Notes: a model not told the origin generated them from the sequence alone. A stretch of 64,000 bases of DNA from Algoriphagus boritolerans DSM 17298 = JCM 18970 (GCF_900108085.1 NZ_FNVR01000003.1:264213-328212); one strand, 5' to 3'; shown: positions 47,036 through 56,104, counted from the stretch's first letter. Numbers and translations: made by a program.

Positions 47036-48355
47036 ATGGCTACCAAAAAGCCCAATAAACTCTTGTATTACCTACTCGGTGCAGTAGGTCTCATCATTCT
47101 TATTGCCGTGATTGGCAGATCCGCAGGTTGGATTGGAGGAGTGAAAGAAAAAGAAGTGGAATTTGCCACTGCCAAGAAAACGACCATCATCGAAAAGGTA
47201 AGTGCTTCGGGAGAAATTCAACCCGAGGTCGAAGTCAAACTTTCTCCTGATGTAGCCGGTGAAATCATCGAGTTGAATGTGGCAGAAGGAGATTCAGTCG
47301 AAATGGGCAGGCTTTTGGTCAAAATCCGTCCCGATAACTTTGTGTCCGCACTCGAAAGAGCCCGTGCAAACTTAAATCAGCAAATGGCCAACTTGGCCCA
47401 AACCCGGGCGGCCCTTCAGCGTTCAGAAGCACAGTTTACTCAGGCTGAACTCAACTTCAACAGACAAAAAGGGCTCTATGAGCAAAAGGTAATTTCTGAC
47501 GCCGATTTTGAAACTGCCCGCACAAATTTCATTTCGGCTGAGAAAGATCTCGAAGCTGCAAAACAGAACGTAATCGCTTCAGAATTTATCGTAAAAAGCT
47601 CCCAGGCATCCGTCAATGAAGCAGCAGAAAACCTCAGACTGACCAATGTCAATTCTCCGGTGTCAGGAATCGTTTCCAGTCTGTTGGTAGAGCAAGGCGA
47701 ACGCGTGGTAGGAACCCAGCAAATGGCCGGAACGGAAATGATGACCATCGCTGACCTTTCCAGAATGGAAGTCCGAGTGGATGTCAACGAAAACGACATT
47801 GTCCGACTCAGCCTCGGTGACACCACCTTGATTGATGTGGATTCTTATTCCAACCTGAATAAAAAATTCAAGGGAATTGTGACCAGTATTGCCAACACCG
47901 CAAATACAAAAACATCTGCGGATGCTGTGACCGAGTTCAAAGTGAAGATCAGAATCCTCAACAGTTCGTATGAGGATCTGATAAGAGAAGGCAACAAATA
48001 TCCTTTCAGACCAGGTATGACAGCTTCTGTGGAAATCATCACCACCTCCAAAAGCGGTGCGCTTGCTATTCCACTGGCAGCAGTCACTACACGGGAAACC
48101 CATGTAGACACCTTAGCCGGGGGATCTACCCGAAACAAAGAATTGGTTTTTGTAAGTGAAAATGGAATCGCCAAAATCAGAACGGTGAAAACCGGGATTT
48201 CGGATTATGAAAACATTGAAATCCTGGAAGGACTGAAAGAAGGTGATGAAGTAATCTCCGGACCGTATTTTATTGTCAGCAAAGAATTGAAAGAAGGTGA
48301 TGTTGTGAAAAAGATGGAAACAGGCGCTAAGCCTTCGACAACCGCTTCGAATTAA
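47036..48355 (+). CDS. HlyD/MFP-type periplasmic adaptor of a tripartite efflux system
   Basis: The product has 439 residues. An N-terminal membrane anchor (YYLLGAVGLIILIAVIG) is followed by half lipoyl domain VSASGEIQPEVEVKLSPDVA, a long alpha-hairpin (residues about 100-190), the second half VNSPVSGIVSSLLVEQGERV, and beta-barrel and membrane-proximal domains (FRPGMTASVEI). It connects an inner-membrane transporter with the TolC-like duct. The domain layout fits MacA-like adaptors, which pair with MacB ABC permeases. No transporter gene follows: a terminator comes 16 bases after the stop and the next gene is on the other strand. Confidence 0.92.
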   Translation: MATKKPNKLLYYLLGAVGLIILIAVIGRSAGWIGGVKEKEVEFATAKKTTIIEKVSASGEIQPEVEVKLSPDVAGEIIELNVAEGDSVEMGRLLVKIRPDNFVSALERARANLNQQMANLAQTRAALQRSEAQFTQAELNFNRQKGLYEQKVISDADFETARTNFISAEKDLEAAKQNVIASEFIVKSSQASVNEAAENLRLTNVNSPVSGIVSSLLVEQGERVVGTQQMAGTEMMTIADLSRMEVRVDVNENDIVRLSLGDTTLIDVDSYSNLNKKFKGIVTSIANTANTKTSADAVTEFKVKIRILNSSYEDLIREGNKYPFRPGMTASVEIITTSKSGALAIPLAAVTTRETHVDTLAGGSTRNKELVFVSENGIAKIRTVKTGISDYENIEILEGLKEGDEVISGPYFIVSKELKEGDVVKKMETGAKPSTTASN

Positions 48356-48371
48356 AAATTGGAATAATTCG

Positions 48372-48407
48372 AAAGCCCGTGTTGAGATATCAGCACGGGC
48401 TTTTTTG
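48372..48407 (+). terminator. Terminator of the TolC-adaptor operon
   Basis: AAAGCCCGTG (48372-48381) pairs with CACGGGCTTT (48394-48403), followed by more T. The flanking A run also gives a T run on the minus strand, so it could stop the convergent TonB receptor transcript too. Confidence 0.9.
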
Positions 48408-48490
48408 TTTTTGGGAGCTCTTAGCCTCGGTGAGTGTCGTCCCTCAGGGTATCATGGATTTTTCACTTGCTGATTTATTCAGGACTGGAA

Positions 48491-48548
48491 TTGGGCTAAA
48501 GCCCGATAATATTTTAAACTTGTTGGAATGGGCTAAAGCCGCATTCCT
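48491..48548 (+). repeat. REP-like element with two GGGCTAAAGCC cores, copy A
   Basis: TTGGGCTAAAGCCCG is followed 24 bases later by GGAATGGGCTAAAGCCGCATTCC, itself a near-perfect hairpin (GGAATG/CATTCC, GGC/GCC). The same pair occurs at 59275-59333. Confidence 0.75.
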
Positions 48549-48584
48549 ATTGATGGAAAGGAATTCATAGAAATTCCGGAATAT

Positions 48585-50861
48585 CTAATCCAAGGTAAAC
48601 CTCAGCCCCAGAAACCCTCTGATCCCCTGATTCGGTGCAAAGACATAGGTTGGATCAAAGGTTAATGCATTCGGATTGGAAGCAGTGGGAATCACATTGC
48701 CTCCTTGGTCAAACTCCACTCCCCGGTCAAATGGATCAAATGCTCTTGCAATGCTATTGGCAGGAGGTGTGAAATTCAACAGGTTTTTAAGGCCTCCATA
48801 GACTTCCCATTTTTCACCAAACTTCTTCGTCAACTGAATATTCTGAATACTCCACCAAGGCGAATATTCCGGTCGGTCGTCCAATTCTCCCAAAAGCGGC
48901 AGACGCATCGGACTGTACACATTACCGGTGTAATCGACCGTCAAACCCAGATTTTGGAATTCATATCCAATCGTCCAAACTCCGGAAAAGCGTTCAGTCA
49001 GCAGCTGTCGAACCCTTTCACCTCCTTCATCCAAACTTACATCCATCCATGTAGCACCGGCCAGAACTTTGAACCCGGAATTCCAAACTGCATCCACATT
49101 TAATGAAGCACCCTTGGAAACTGCGCTTCCATCCAGGTTTGCGTAAATGATCTGGTTCGGATTGGTTTCATAATCGGGCACAATCCGATTGGTGAAGTGG
49201 GTATAAAAAACCGAACCGTCAATCCCGAAGAAATTTCCACGGTCTGAGTAAATCTTTTTCACCAGGTTCAAATTGGTGTTCCAGCTCCGCTCCGGCTTCA
49301 ATTCTTCGGTGAAAACCACCTCCCTTGCTCCTGTCAAGGCAGCATGATCTTCGGTAAAAACATTGGCTACGCGAAAGCCATTTCCAACAGAAAGGCGAAA
49401 TACGGTGCTTTTATCTTCAGAGACCACTTTATAATTCATTCTGGGAGAAAGGATACTGCCGTGGACACTATTATAGTCGTATCTGAGCCCAGCCAAGAGA
49501 CTTTGCTTGGAATTAAAACGGATCTCATCCTGAAGAAAAACTCCGGGAAGATGGATTTGCGAAGGGAAGTTTTTACTCCCACCCTCGATGGATGTCGCTG
49601 TTGTATTATCATCGTAGTGGGTATAGCGGTAGGCCGAACCCAGCAATAAATGATGCTTGCCCGCCTCCTTGACCCAAGTCAACTGACCAAATGCAATGGT
49701 CTGATCTGCCAGGAAAAACGTGGTGCCATAATACGAGTCTTGCTTGTGTCCATTGGCAGAAAACTGAAAGTTAACCAACTCCTTTACCGGCAGTTGATAC
49801 GTTCCGAAAAGCTCCCAGCGATTGGTCAGGATACTTTCTCCATAGACTTCATTTCCTCCCCGATTCGCTTCAGTCCAGTTCATCTGACCTCCCCAGCGGT
49901 TTTCGTTCACAAAGCGTCCCGCCAGGTTAAAGGTCTTCCCGCCCTTTCGTTGAATCTCAAATTTCTGAAATAGTGAAATGCGTTTTTGCAAAGTCAAGTC
50001 GGTAAATCCGTCGCGGTTGTTGTCGATGGGATTGTCATACCAAAAGACATTCACCCCGCTAAGCGATTGAACTGATTTTCCCAGCCTGCTTTTGATTCCG
50101 ACATCCGTATTCACTTCTCCCCATCCACTACCAAAGGCATCCACAGCCACCATTGGTGCAATTTCAGGACGCTTGGTAATCACATTGATCAATCCGCCTA
50201 CGGCTTCGGATCCGTAAAGCGTGGAAGCAGGACCTTTGACCACTTCGATTCGATCGATCAACGATTGGGGAATTCCAGTCAGACCGTATACCGACGCTAA
50301 TCCACTCACGATCGGCATTCCGTCAATTAAAACCATGGTGTAGGGACCTTCCAGGCCGTTGATATGGATGTCTCCGGTATTGCAGACATTACAGTTGATT
50401 TGAGGCCGGACGCCATTTACATTTTGAAGGGATTCGAAAAGTGAAGGAGTAGGATTAGCTTTGAAAAAAGCTGCTTTGTACACTTCAACAGGCACTGGGC
50501 TGTCCAATTTGGAAACTTCCTGCATCGTGCCACTGACTACGACCTCTTCCAGCGAAGCATCCAATTGCTCCAATTTAAAAATCAATTCCTGACTTAAAAA
50601 GGGGACAGAAATACGCTTCGTTTGGGAGCCATAACCGATCAGGGAAACCTGAAGTGTGTATTGTCCGGGCTCCAAATTTCCAATCTCGAATTTGCCCAAA
50701 CTGTCAGTCACTGCACCCACCCCCTTTTCTTTAACCAGTACATTGGCAAATTCCAAAGGGCCTTGGGAATCGAGGATGGTGCCTCTGACTTTTTGCTGCG
50801 CAAAAACCGAACTGAATGCAAAAAGAAAAAGAATTACGGCTGTTAAAAGTCTTAGCTTCAT
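48585..50861 (-). CDS. TonB-dependent outer-membrane receptor, probably metal-related
   Basis: The product is 758 residues from ATG 50861, where the signal peptide MKLRLLTAVILFLFAFSSVF begins directly. A longer in-frame start at 50969 would bury that signal and is rejected. A carboxypeptidase-like domain (GPLEFANVLVKEKGVGAVTD) and plug follow (INGLEGPYTMVLIDGMPIV, GIPQSLIDRIEVVKGPASTL), then a barrel ending GFLGLRFTLD. The cysteine motif INCNVCNTG in the plug is unusual and fits metal binding. The divergent DtxR/MntR-type gene and the palindromes between them point to uptake of Mn, Fe or another metal, inferred from context. Confidence 0.88.
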   Translation of the reverse strand: MKLRLLTAVILFLFAFSSVFAQQKVRGTILDSQGPLEFANVLVKEKGVGAVTDSLGKFEIGNLEPGQYTLQVSLIGYGSQTKRISVPFLSQELIFKLEQLDASLEEVVVSGTMQEVSKLDSPVPVEVYKAAFFKANPTPSLFESLQNVNGVRPQINCNVCNTGDIHINGLEGPYTMVLIDGMPIVSGLASVYGLTGIPQSLIDRIEVVKGPASTLYGSEAVGGLINVITKRPEIAPMVAVDAFGSGWGEVNTDVGIKSRLGKSVQSLSGVNVFWYDNPIDNNRDGFTDLTLQKRISLFQKFEIQRKGGKTFNLAGRFVNENRWGGQMNWTEANRGGNEVYGESILTNRWELFGTYQLPVKELVNFQFSANGHKQDSYYGTTFFLADQTIAFGQLTWVKEAGKHHLLLGSAYRYTHYDDNTTATSIEGGSKNFPSQIHLPGVFLQDEIRFNSKQSLLAGLRYDYNSVHGSILSPRMNYKVVSEDKSTVFRLSVGNGFRVANVFTEDHAALTGAREVVFTEELKPERSWNTNLNLVKKIYSDRGNFFGIDGSVFYTHFTNRIVPDYETNPNQIIYANLDGSAVSKGASLNVDAVWNSGFKVLAGATWMDVSLDEGGERVRQLLTERFSGVWTIGYEFQNLGLTVDYTGNVYSPMRLPLLGELDDRPEYSPWWSIQNIQLTKKFGEKWEVYGGLKNLLNFTPPANSIARAFDPFDRGVEFDQGGNVIPTASNPNALTFDPTYVFAPNQGIRGFLGLRFTLD

Positions 50862-50882
50862 AAATGCAACATTATTGCATTT
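50862..50882 (-). promoter_or_regulatory. Inverted repeat next to the TonB receptor start codon
   Basis: AAATGCAA (50862-50869) and TTGCATTT (50875-50882) are perfect 8-base arms around CATTA, ending exactly at the receptor's ATG. It could be an operator or an RNA hairpin hiding the translation start. Confidence 0.55.
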
Positions 50883-50970
50883 ATAGAATAATTCCCAAAA
50901 AGAAGGCTGATTTATTTCAGATTTCTTTGAATTCTGCAAAAAGCAGGCTTTTTTCATTTTCATATTCATG

Positions 50971-51023
50971 TTAGAGAAACAAATATAATAAGTTAGATCA
51001 TTCTAACAAATTTGTTTTTCTAA
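50971..51023. promoter_or_regulatory. Nested palindromes, putative DtxR/MntR operator
   Basis: The inner palindrome is GTTAGA (50992-50997), TCAT, TCTAAC (51002-51007). The outer arms are TTAGAGAAACAAAT (50971-50984) and ATTTGTTTTTCTAA (51010-51023), which pair with one mismatch. They lie between a metalloregulator gene and a TonB receptor gene, so a metal-responsive operator for both is likely. Confidence 0.65.
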
Positions 51024-51043
51024 TATACGGTGTTGTACTTTTG
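51012..51043 (+). promoter_or_regulatory. Promoter of the DtxR/MntR-type gene
   Basis: TACTTTTG (51036-51043) matches the Bacteroidota -7 consensus TAnnTTTG, and TTG at 51012-51014 matches the -33 element with 21 bases between. The -33 part lies inside the outer palindrome, so repressor binding would block it. The predicted leader is short, about 15 bases before ATG 51064. Confidence 0.6.
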
Positions 51044-51063
51044 ACCGGATGAATTTTTGAAAC

Positions 51064-51723
51064 ATGGCTTCTACCACTGAAGAAAACTACCTCAAGGCAC
51101 TGTATAACCTTTCCAATACACAAGGGGAAGTCAACATCTCTGAATTGGCACTGAGCCTAAAGGTGAGTATGCCAACCGCAAACAGCATGGTCAAAAGCCT
51201 TCAAAAGAGCGATTGGGTCATCTATGAGAAGTACAAACCCGTGACACTCACTCCAAAAGGGCAAAAAGAAGCTGCACTGATCATCAGAAAACATCGATTG
51301 ACGGAGATGTTTTTGGTGAAAAAGATGGGATTCGGCTGGGAAGAAGTGCACGAAGTTGCAGAACAGATCGAACACATTCATGCCCCGAAGTTTTTTGAGC
51401 GAATGGATGAAATGCTGGGCTATCCGACCATGGATCCGCACGGTTCGCCGATACCGGATAATCAGGGCCGAATGAAGGAATTTTCCTACACTCCTCTTTC
51501 TACCTGCAAACCCGGACAAACGGTTCAACTCACTGCCTTGACTAATTCATCCACTGAATTCTTGGAATTTCTGAACAGTCGGAAATTGGCTTTGGGAACA
51601 GAATTAAAAGTGCTATCGCGTGAAGTGTATGATCTCAGCTTGGTCGTCAGCTATGCAAATCACCCCAATGAAACCTTAAGCGAAAAAGTATCGGAGCGCT
51701 TGTTGGTTAGGATTTTAAAATAA
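51064..51723 (+). CDS. DtxR/MntR-family metal-dependent regulator
   Basis: The product has 219 residues. An N-terminal winged helix (EENYLKALYNLSNTQGEVNI, SMPTANSMVKSLQKSDWVIY) is followed by the metal-binding dimerisation domain with HRLTEMFLVKKMGFGWEEVH and EHIHAPKFFERMDEMLGYP, which contains the usual H/E/D ligand cluster. A C-terminal FeoA/SH3-like domain follows (YTPLSTCKPGQTVQLTAL). Such proteins repress manganese or iron uptake genes when metal is bound. It is divergent from a TonB receptor gene with palindromes between, which suggests it represses both itself and that receptor. Confidence 0.9.
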   Translation: MASTTEENYLKALYNLSNTQGEVNISELALSLKVSMPTANSMVKSLQKSDWVIYEKYKPVTLTPKGQKEAALIIRKHRLTEMFLVKKMGFGWEEVHEVAEQIEHIHAPKFFERMDEMLGYPTMDPHGSPIPDNQGRMKEFSYTPLSTCKPGQTVQLTALTNSSTEFLEFLNSRKLALGTELKVLSREVYDLSLVVSYANHPNETLSEKVSERLLVRILK

Positions 51724-51866
51724 AAGATCAATCCCTTTTAAACAGTCCTGCCTAAAATCATTAATTTGGTCACCGTGATTCATAAACCCAGTTCAGAACG
51801 AAAAAATCACCTTTACAAAACAAGGATAGAAATGAGCAATTATGCAGCTAATTATCTGTAATTAGA

Positions 51867-53615
51867 ATGGACTTTAATCTAAGGTTGCTGTACCGGTCAG
51901 CCTTTTTCTTCAGCACGATTGGGCTGATTGCAATCATTACGGATTTTGGGTTTCCACAAACAGAATTTTCCCAAAACTTGCTGGATGGATTTTACTTTTT
52001 TGTACTAGGTTTTGGATTGATTTCTACCTTCACCCGGTATATCAAAAAAAGCATCGCATTCAAACGAAGAGTATTCATATTCGACTTTTTGTCCGTTGTT
52101 TTTACCCTCTGGGTATTCTACATGTACTTGTTTGTAGGCACACCATTTAAAACTGATTTATTACTTGAAAATCCCATTTGGGTTAAGATTGCAGTTTCCC
52201 TGACCTTTATCCGAGAATTCTCAGACCTCAGGATAAATTTCCAACGAACAGTCCTCAATCCTGCGCAGTTATTTATTCTTAGCTTTTTGGTCATCATCAT
52301 CATAGGTTCATTCCTTTTGATGCTACCAAATGCTACTTACAGCGGCATTTCAGTCATAAATGCATTGTTCACCTCCACCAGTGCAGTCTGCGTCACCGGG
52401 CTCGCAGTGGTGGATACTGGAACCCACTTTACCAGATTAGGCCAAACGATAATTTTGTTTTTGATTCAAGTGGGAGGTTTGGGCATCCTGACATTTGCGA
52501 GTTATTTCAGCTATTTCTTTAGAGGCGGAACTACCTACGAAAATCAGCTGGTCTTAAGCGATATGACCAGTTCCAAAAAATTGGGCGAAGTTTTTTCCAC
52601 GTTGAAATACATCATTTTTATCACCTTGGGAATAGAATTTCTTTCTGGCTTACTGATCTATATCAGTTTGGATTCTGGTAGTTTCCCTTCTCAGGTAGAC
52701 AAAGTATTCTTCTCAGTTTTCCACTCGGTTTCCGCTTTTTGCAATGCTGGATTTTCCACTTTGAGTGTAGGCTTGTATGATGATGGATTTCGTTTTAATT
52801 ACTCGATGCAAATCGTCATTATTTTGACTTTTGGGCTTGGAGGACTTGGATTTCCTATTGTGGTCAATATCCTATCCTATTTCCAATACAAACTCTCCCG
52901 CCTTTTTTCATTCTCCGAAAAGAAAAATAAGTATCGTCCATGGATTCTAAATCTTAACAGCCGAATCACCCTTATTACTACACTTTCTATCACACTGATT
53001 GCATTTATTACTTTCTATTTCCTGGAATATAAAAATACACTAAGTGGGCATAGTGAATTTGGGAAAGTAGTCACAGCGCTTTTTGGGGCGACCACACCAC
53101 GAACGGCCGGTTTCAACACAATTGACACAGCCGCTATGACTCTTCCGACGATCATGATGGTATTTCTGTTGATGTGGATCGGCGCCTCTCCCCAGTCTAC
53201 CGGTGGAGGTATCAAGACCAGTACCTTTGCTATTGCTACCTTGAACATCCTAAGTCTAGCTAAAGGAAAAACGAGAATTGAGGTTTTCCGTCGTGAAATC
53301 GCGGATGTCTCTGTCAAAAGAGCATTTGCCATCATGTCGCTTTCATTAATTGTGATCGGATTTTCGATTCTTTTAATCGCATATTTTGATCCTGAGAAAA
53401 CATTAATGGATATCGCGTTTGAATGTTTTTCCGCCTACAGTACCGTCGGGTTAAGTCTGGGCATCACAGGAAGTCTGAGCGAAGCAAGTAAATTCATCCT
53501 TATTGTGGTAATGTTTGTAGGAAGGATAAGTATGCTTTCCCTAGTCATCGCTGTGTTCAAAAAAGTCAAATACACAAATTACAGCTATCCAAAAGAAGAA
53601 ATTACAATTAATTAA
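51867..53615 (+). CDS. trkH: TrkH/KtrB-family potassium transporter
   Basis: The product has 582 residues and about ten membrane helices. The four pore loops keep their glycines: SAVCVTGLAVVDTGTHFT, SVSAFCNAGFSTLS, TTPRTAGFNTIDTA and SAYSTVGLSLGITG. An N-terminal extension of about 120 residues precedes the pore core, with three additional helices. It moves K+ (with Na+ or H+) across the inner membrane and needs an RCK subunit, which is encoded 12 bases downstream. Confidence 0.95.
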   Translation: MDFNLRLLYRSAFFFSTIGLIAIITDFGFPQTEFSQNLLDGFYFFVLGFGLISTFTRYIKKSIAFKRRVFIFDFLSVVFTLWVFYMYLFVGTPFKTDLLLENPIWVKIAVSLTFIREFSDLRINFQRTVLNPAQLFILSFLVIIIIGSFLLMLPNATYSGISVINALFTSTSAVCVTGLAVVDTGTHFTRLGQTIILFLIQVGGLGILTFASYFSYFFRGGTTYENQLVLSDMTSSKKLGEVFSTLKYIIFITLGIEFLSGLLIYISLDSGSFPSQVDKVFFSVFHSVSAFCNAGFSTLSVGLYDDGFRFNYSMQIVIILTFGLGGLGFPIVVNILSYFQYKLSRLFSFSEKKNKYRPWILNLNSRITLITTLSITLIAFITFYFLEYKNTLSGHSEFGKVVTALFGATTPRTAGFNTIDTAAMTLPTIMMVFLLMWIGASPQSTGGGIKTSTFAIATLNILSLAKGKTRIEVFRREIADVSVKRAFAIMSLSLIVIGFSILLIAYFDPEKTLMDIAFECFSAYSTVGLSLGITGSLSEASKFILIVVMFVGRISMLSLVIAVFKKVKYTNYSYPKEEITIN

Positions 53616-53627
53616 GACAAACGAAAA

Positions 53628-54317
53628 ATGAAATATATCATCATTGGATTGGGGAATTTTGGCGCATCACTTGCTCAAAAGCTGACAGAAGAGGGGAACG
53701 AAGTAATAGGAATCGACAGAAACATGACCAAAGTGGATGCAACCAAGGAGAAGATATCCCACACCATCTGTATGGATTCCACGGACGAGTTTACTGTGTC
53801 CGGGCTTCCCTTAAAGGATACGGACATTGTTTTAGTTGCCATCGGTGAGGACCAGGGAGCAAATATTATGACCACTGCAATCATTAAAAATATCGGTGTC
53901 AAAAGATTGATCAGCAGAGCAATTAATCCTCTTCACGAAAAGGTTTTACAAGCCATTGGGGTTGACGAAATCATCCACCCTGAAGAAGAAACTGCCGAAC
54001 GCTGGGCAAAAAAACTCTGTCTGCATAATGTGTTGGACTCCTTTGAGTTAAATGACGACTACAGCATCATTGAAGCAAAAGTGCCGACAGACTATGTCGG
54101 CAAAACTGTGCGAGAAATTGGTTTTAGGAAAAAATTTAATCTGTTGGTCCTAACCATCATTAAGAAAGTAGAGGTTAAAAGTAACTTGGGAAAAACTAAG
54201 ATTGAAACCCGAATTCAGGGAGTAGCATCAGCGGATGATATTCTCGAGCCAAATGACATTCTGGCCCTTTTTGGTTCCAATAAAGATCTTCAGGCTTTTC
54301 TAAAACAGAAATTGTAA
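53628..54317 (+). CDS. TrkA/KtrA-type RCK gating subunit
   Basis: The product has 229 residues. The Rossmann RCK_N domain starts YIIIGLGNFGASLAQKLTEE with GxGxxG, followed by VIGIDRNMTKVDATKEKI with the acidic residue expected to bind adenine-nucleotide ribose. The C-terminal RCK_C domain occupies about residues 140-225 (EPNDILALFGSNKDLQAFL). The single RCK pair is KtrA-like rather than the doubled E. coli TrkA. It gates the neighbouring TrkH/KtrB channel in response to ATP/ADP or NAD(H). Confidence 0.93.
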   Translation: MKYIIIGLGNFGASLAQKLTEEGNEVIGIDRNMTKVDATKEKISHTICMDSTDEFTVSGLPLKDTDIVLVAIGEDQGANIMTTAIIKNIGVKRLISRAINPLHEKVLQAIGVDEIIHPEEETAERWAKKLCLHNVLDSFELNDDYSIIEAKVPTDYVGKTVREIGFRKKFNLLVLTIIKKVEVKSNLGKTKIETRIQGVASADDILEPNDILALFGSNKDLQAFLKQKL

Positions 54318-54407
54318 CATGCCTTTGCTTTACTTCCAATCTATGGAGAAGTAGTCTTTTTCGCCCGAGCAATGGAATAGCTGCTCGATTTAAGCTTGCC
54401 AAGGAAA

Positions 54408-55511
54408 ATGAGAACAATTCTATTTATCATCCTAATTTTAGCCGGAAGAAATGGTTTTGCTCAGAATCAGGCAGATAGTAGTTGGTCGAAAGAAGCAAGA
54501 ATTAGCCTTTCTGGATTTGCCGATGTGTTTTATGTCTATGATTTCAACCAACCTGAAAGCATTGAGCGACAGACTTTTTTATTTAATCACAATCGCCACA
54601 ACGAGTTAAATCTAAACTTAGGATTACTAAAACTCAGTCTTAACCACTCCAAGTACCGTGCAAATTTCGCTTTACAAGCAGGTACTTACAGCAATGATAA
54701 CTATGCCGCAGAACCTGGACTTTTAAAAAATATTTTTGAAGCAAACATCGGGATTTCACTCACTGAGAAAAACAACCTCTGGCTTGATGCTGGGATTATG
54801 CCCTCTCATATTGGATTTGAAAGTGCAATTTCTACAGATAATTGGACTTTAACCCGTTCAATCCTAGCAGAGAATTCCCCCTATTTTCTATCCGGCGCAA
54901 AGTTAACTTTCTATCCAAACGATAAATGGGAAGTCGCTGGATTGATTCTGAACGGTTGGCAACGCATTCAAAGACTAGAAGGAAATTCGCTCCCCTCTAT
55001 TGGAACACAACTGAAATTCAGCCCAACTGAATCCACAACACTGAACTGGAGCACATTCATCGGTACGGATGATCCTGATCTAACGAGAAGGATGCGATAC
55101 TTCAATAATTTTTACGCCCAATTTAAACTGACAGAGCGATTTGGCTTGATTACAGGATTAGATCTTGGAATTCAGCAACGCTCAAAAGGAAGTTCTGAAT
55201 TTGACTTTTGGTACAGTCCCGTACTTATTGGCCAATTCACGGTAAGTCAAAACTGGAAAGCGGCGATTCGTGCCGAGTACTATCAAGACCAAACAGGAAT
55301 CATCATCCCAACCGAAACGATAAATGGTTTTCGAACTTCCGGCCTGTCTTTGAATATGGACTACTCTCCTACCCCTGCCATTTTTTGCAGAATTGAAGGA
55401 AGATGGATGACAAGCGAGGACGCCATATTTGAGAGGAATTCAAATCTTTCAAAATCCAATTTCATGATAGGAACCTCGATAGCGATTAGGTTTTCGGCCA
55501 TTTTTAAATGA
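54408..55511 (+). CDS. Outer-membrane porin, BBP2-like beta-barrel
   Basis: The product has 367 residues from ATG 54408 (MRTILFIILILAGRNGFAQ, signal peptide). A TTG four codons upstream is less likely. The body begins ISLSGFADVFYVYDFNQPES, then NHNRHNELNLNLGLLKLSLN. Further strands such as LWLDAGIMPSHIGFESAIS and LRSILAENSPYFLSG-type sequence fit the beta-barrel porin-2 (OmpL-like) family. It follows trkA by about 90 bases on the same strand, so it may serve diffusion related to ion uptake, but that is only context. Confidence 0.78.
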   Translation: MRTILFIILILAGRNGFAQNQADSSWSKEARISLSGFADVFYVYDFNQPESIERQTFLFNHNRHNELNLNLGLLKLSLNHSKYRANFALQAGTYSNDNYAAEPGLLKNIFEANIGISLTEKNNLWLDAGIMPSHIGFESAISTDNWTLTRSILAENSPYFLSGAKLTFYPNDKWEVAGLILNGWQRIQRLEGNSLPSIGTQLKFSPTESTTLNWSTFIGTDDPDLTRRMRYFNNFYAQFKLTERFGLITGLDLGIQQRSKGSSEFDFWYSPVLIGQFTVSQNWKAAIRAEYYQDQTGIIIPTETINGFRTSGLSLNMDYSPTPAIFCRIEGRWMTSEDAIFERNSNLSKSNFMIGTSIAIRFSAIFK

Positions 55512-55582
55512 AAATAAAGAAATTCTTCTGTAGCTAATAATTAATTAAGTTCGTTAGGGCTTAGTCATCTAAAACAGTGATA

Positions 55583-56104
55583 ATGAAAAAATTAATATTC
55601 CTTTTTGGTTTACCAGTATTTACTAGCCTCAATTCCTTCGGGCAAAATACTGGTTTTGAAGCTCAAGGTCCTCCTGATAATTCTATTTTCCCGGAATTTA
55701 GCTATGTGACAATCGACGGCGATTCGGTTAGTTCAACAGATTTAAAAGACAAAATTGTCATCGTCAACATTTGGTTTGTTGGGTGCACTGGCTGCAAGCA
55801 AGAAGAGCCCTATTTGAGAAAAGTGACTGAACACTATCAAGGCGATGACGATATTGTATTCTTGGGGTTTTGCATGACCAAACCAGACCGTATTAAGCGA
55901 TACCTTGAAAAAAACGGTGAAATCGGTTTTTCCAATATTTCGCTAACCCGAGAGGAGGTAGAAGAAAAGTTCAAGGTGCGCTTGTCTCCCTCTCATTTCC
56001 TTATCAAAAACGGGATCCTAATAGCTAAATATACCGGTCCAATAACTCCAGCGGGCAACACACTTCAATGGTACGAGGAAATGATCAGGAATTTGAAAAA
56101 TTGA
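55583..56104 (+). CDS. TlpA/thioredoxin-like redox protein
   Basis: The product has 173 residues from ATG 55583 (MKKLIFLFGLPVFTSLNSFG, signal peptide); a GTG two codons earlier is possible. The thioredoxin-fold core has VIVNIWFVGCTGCKQEEPYL with the CxxC active site, and a cis-proline region RLSPSHFLIKNG. The signal places it in the periplasm, where AhpC/TSA-TlpA-like proteins reduce disulfides. It lies 71 bases after the porin gene on the same strand. Confidence 0.85.
   Translation: MKKLIFLFGLPVFTSLNSFGQNTGFEAQGPPDNSIFPEFSYVTIDGDSVSSTDLKDKIVIVNIWFVGCTGCKQEEPYLRKVTEHYQGDDDIVFLGFCMTKPDRIKRYLEKNGEIGFSNISLTREEVEEKFKVRLSPSHFLIKNGILIAKYTGPITPAGNTLQWYEEMIRNLKN

Noticed and set aside
48379..48570. 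Plus-strand frame of 63 codons after the adaptor gene
   Set aside because: It begins inside the terminator hairpin and runs through the REP-like element.
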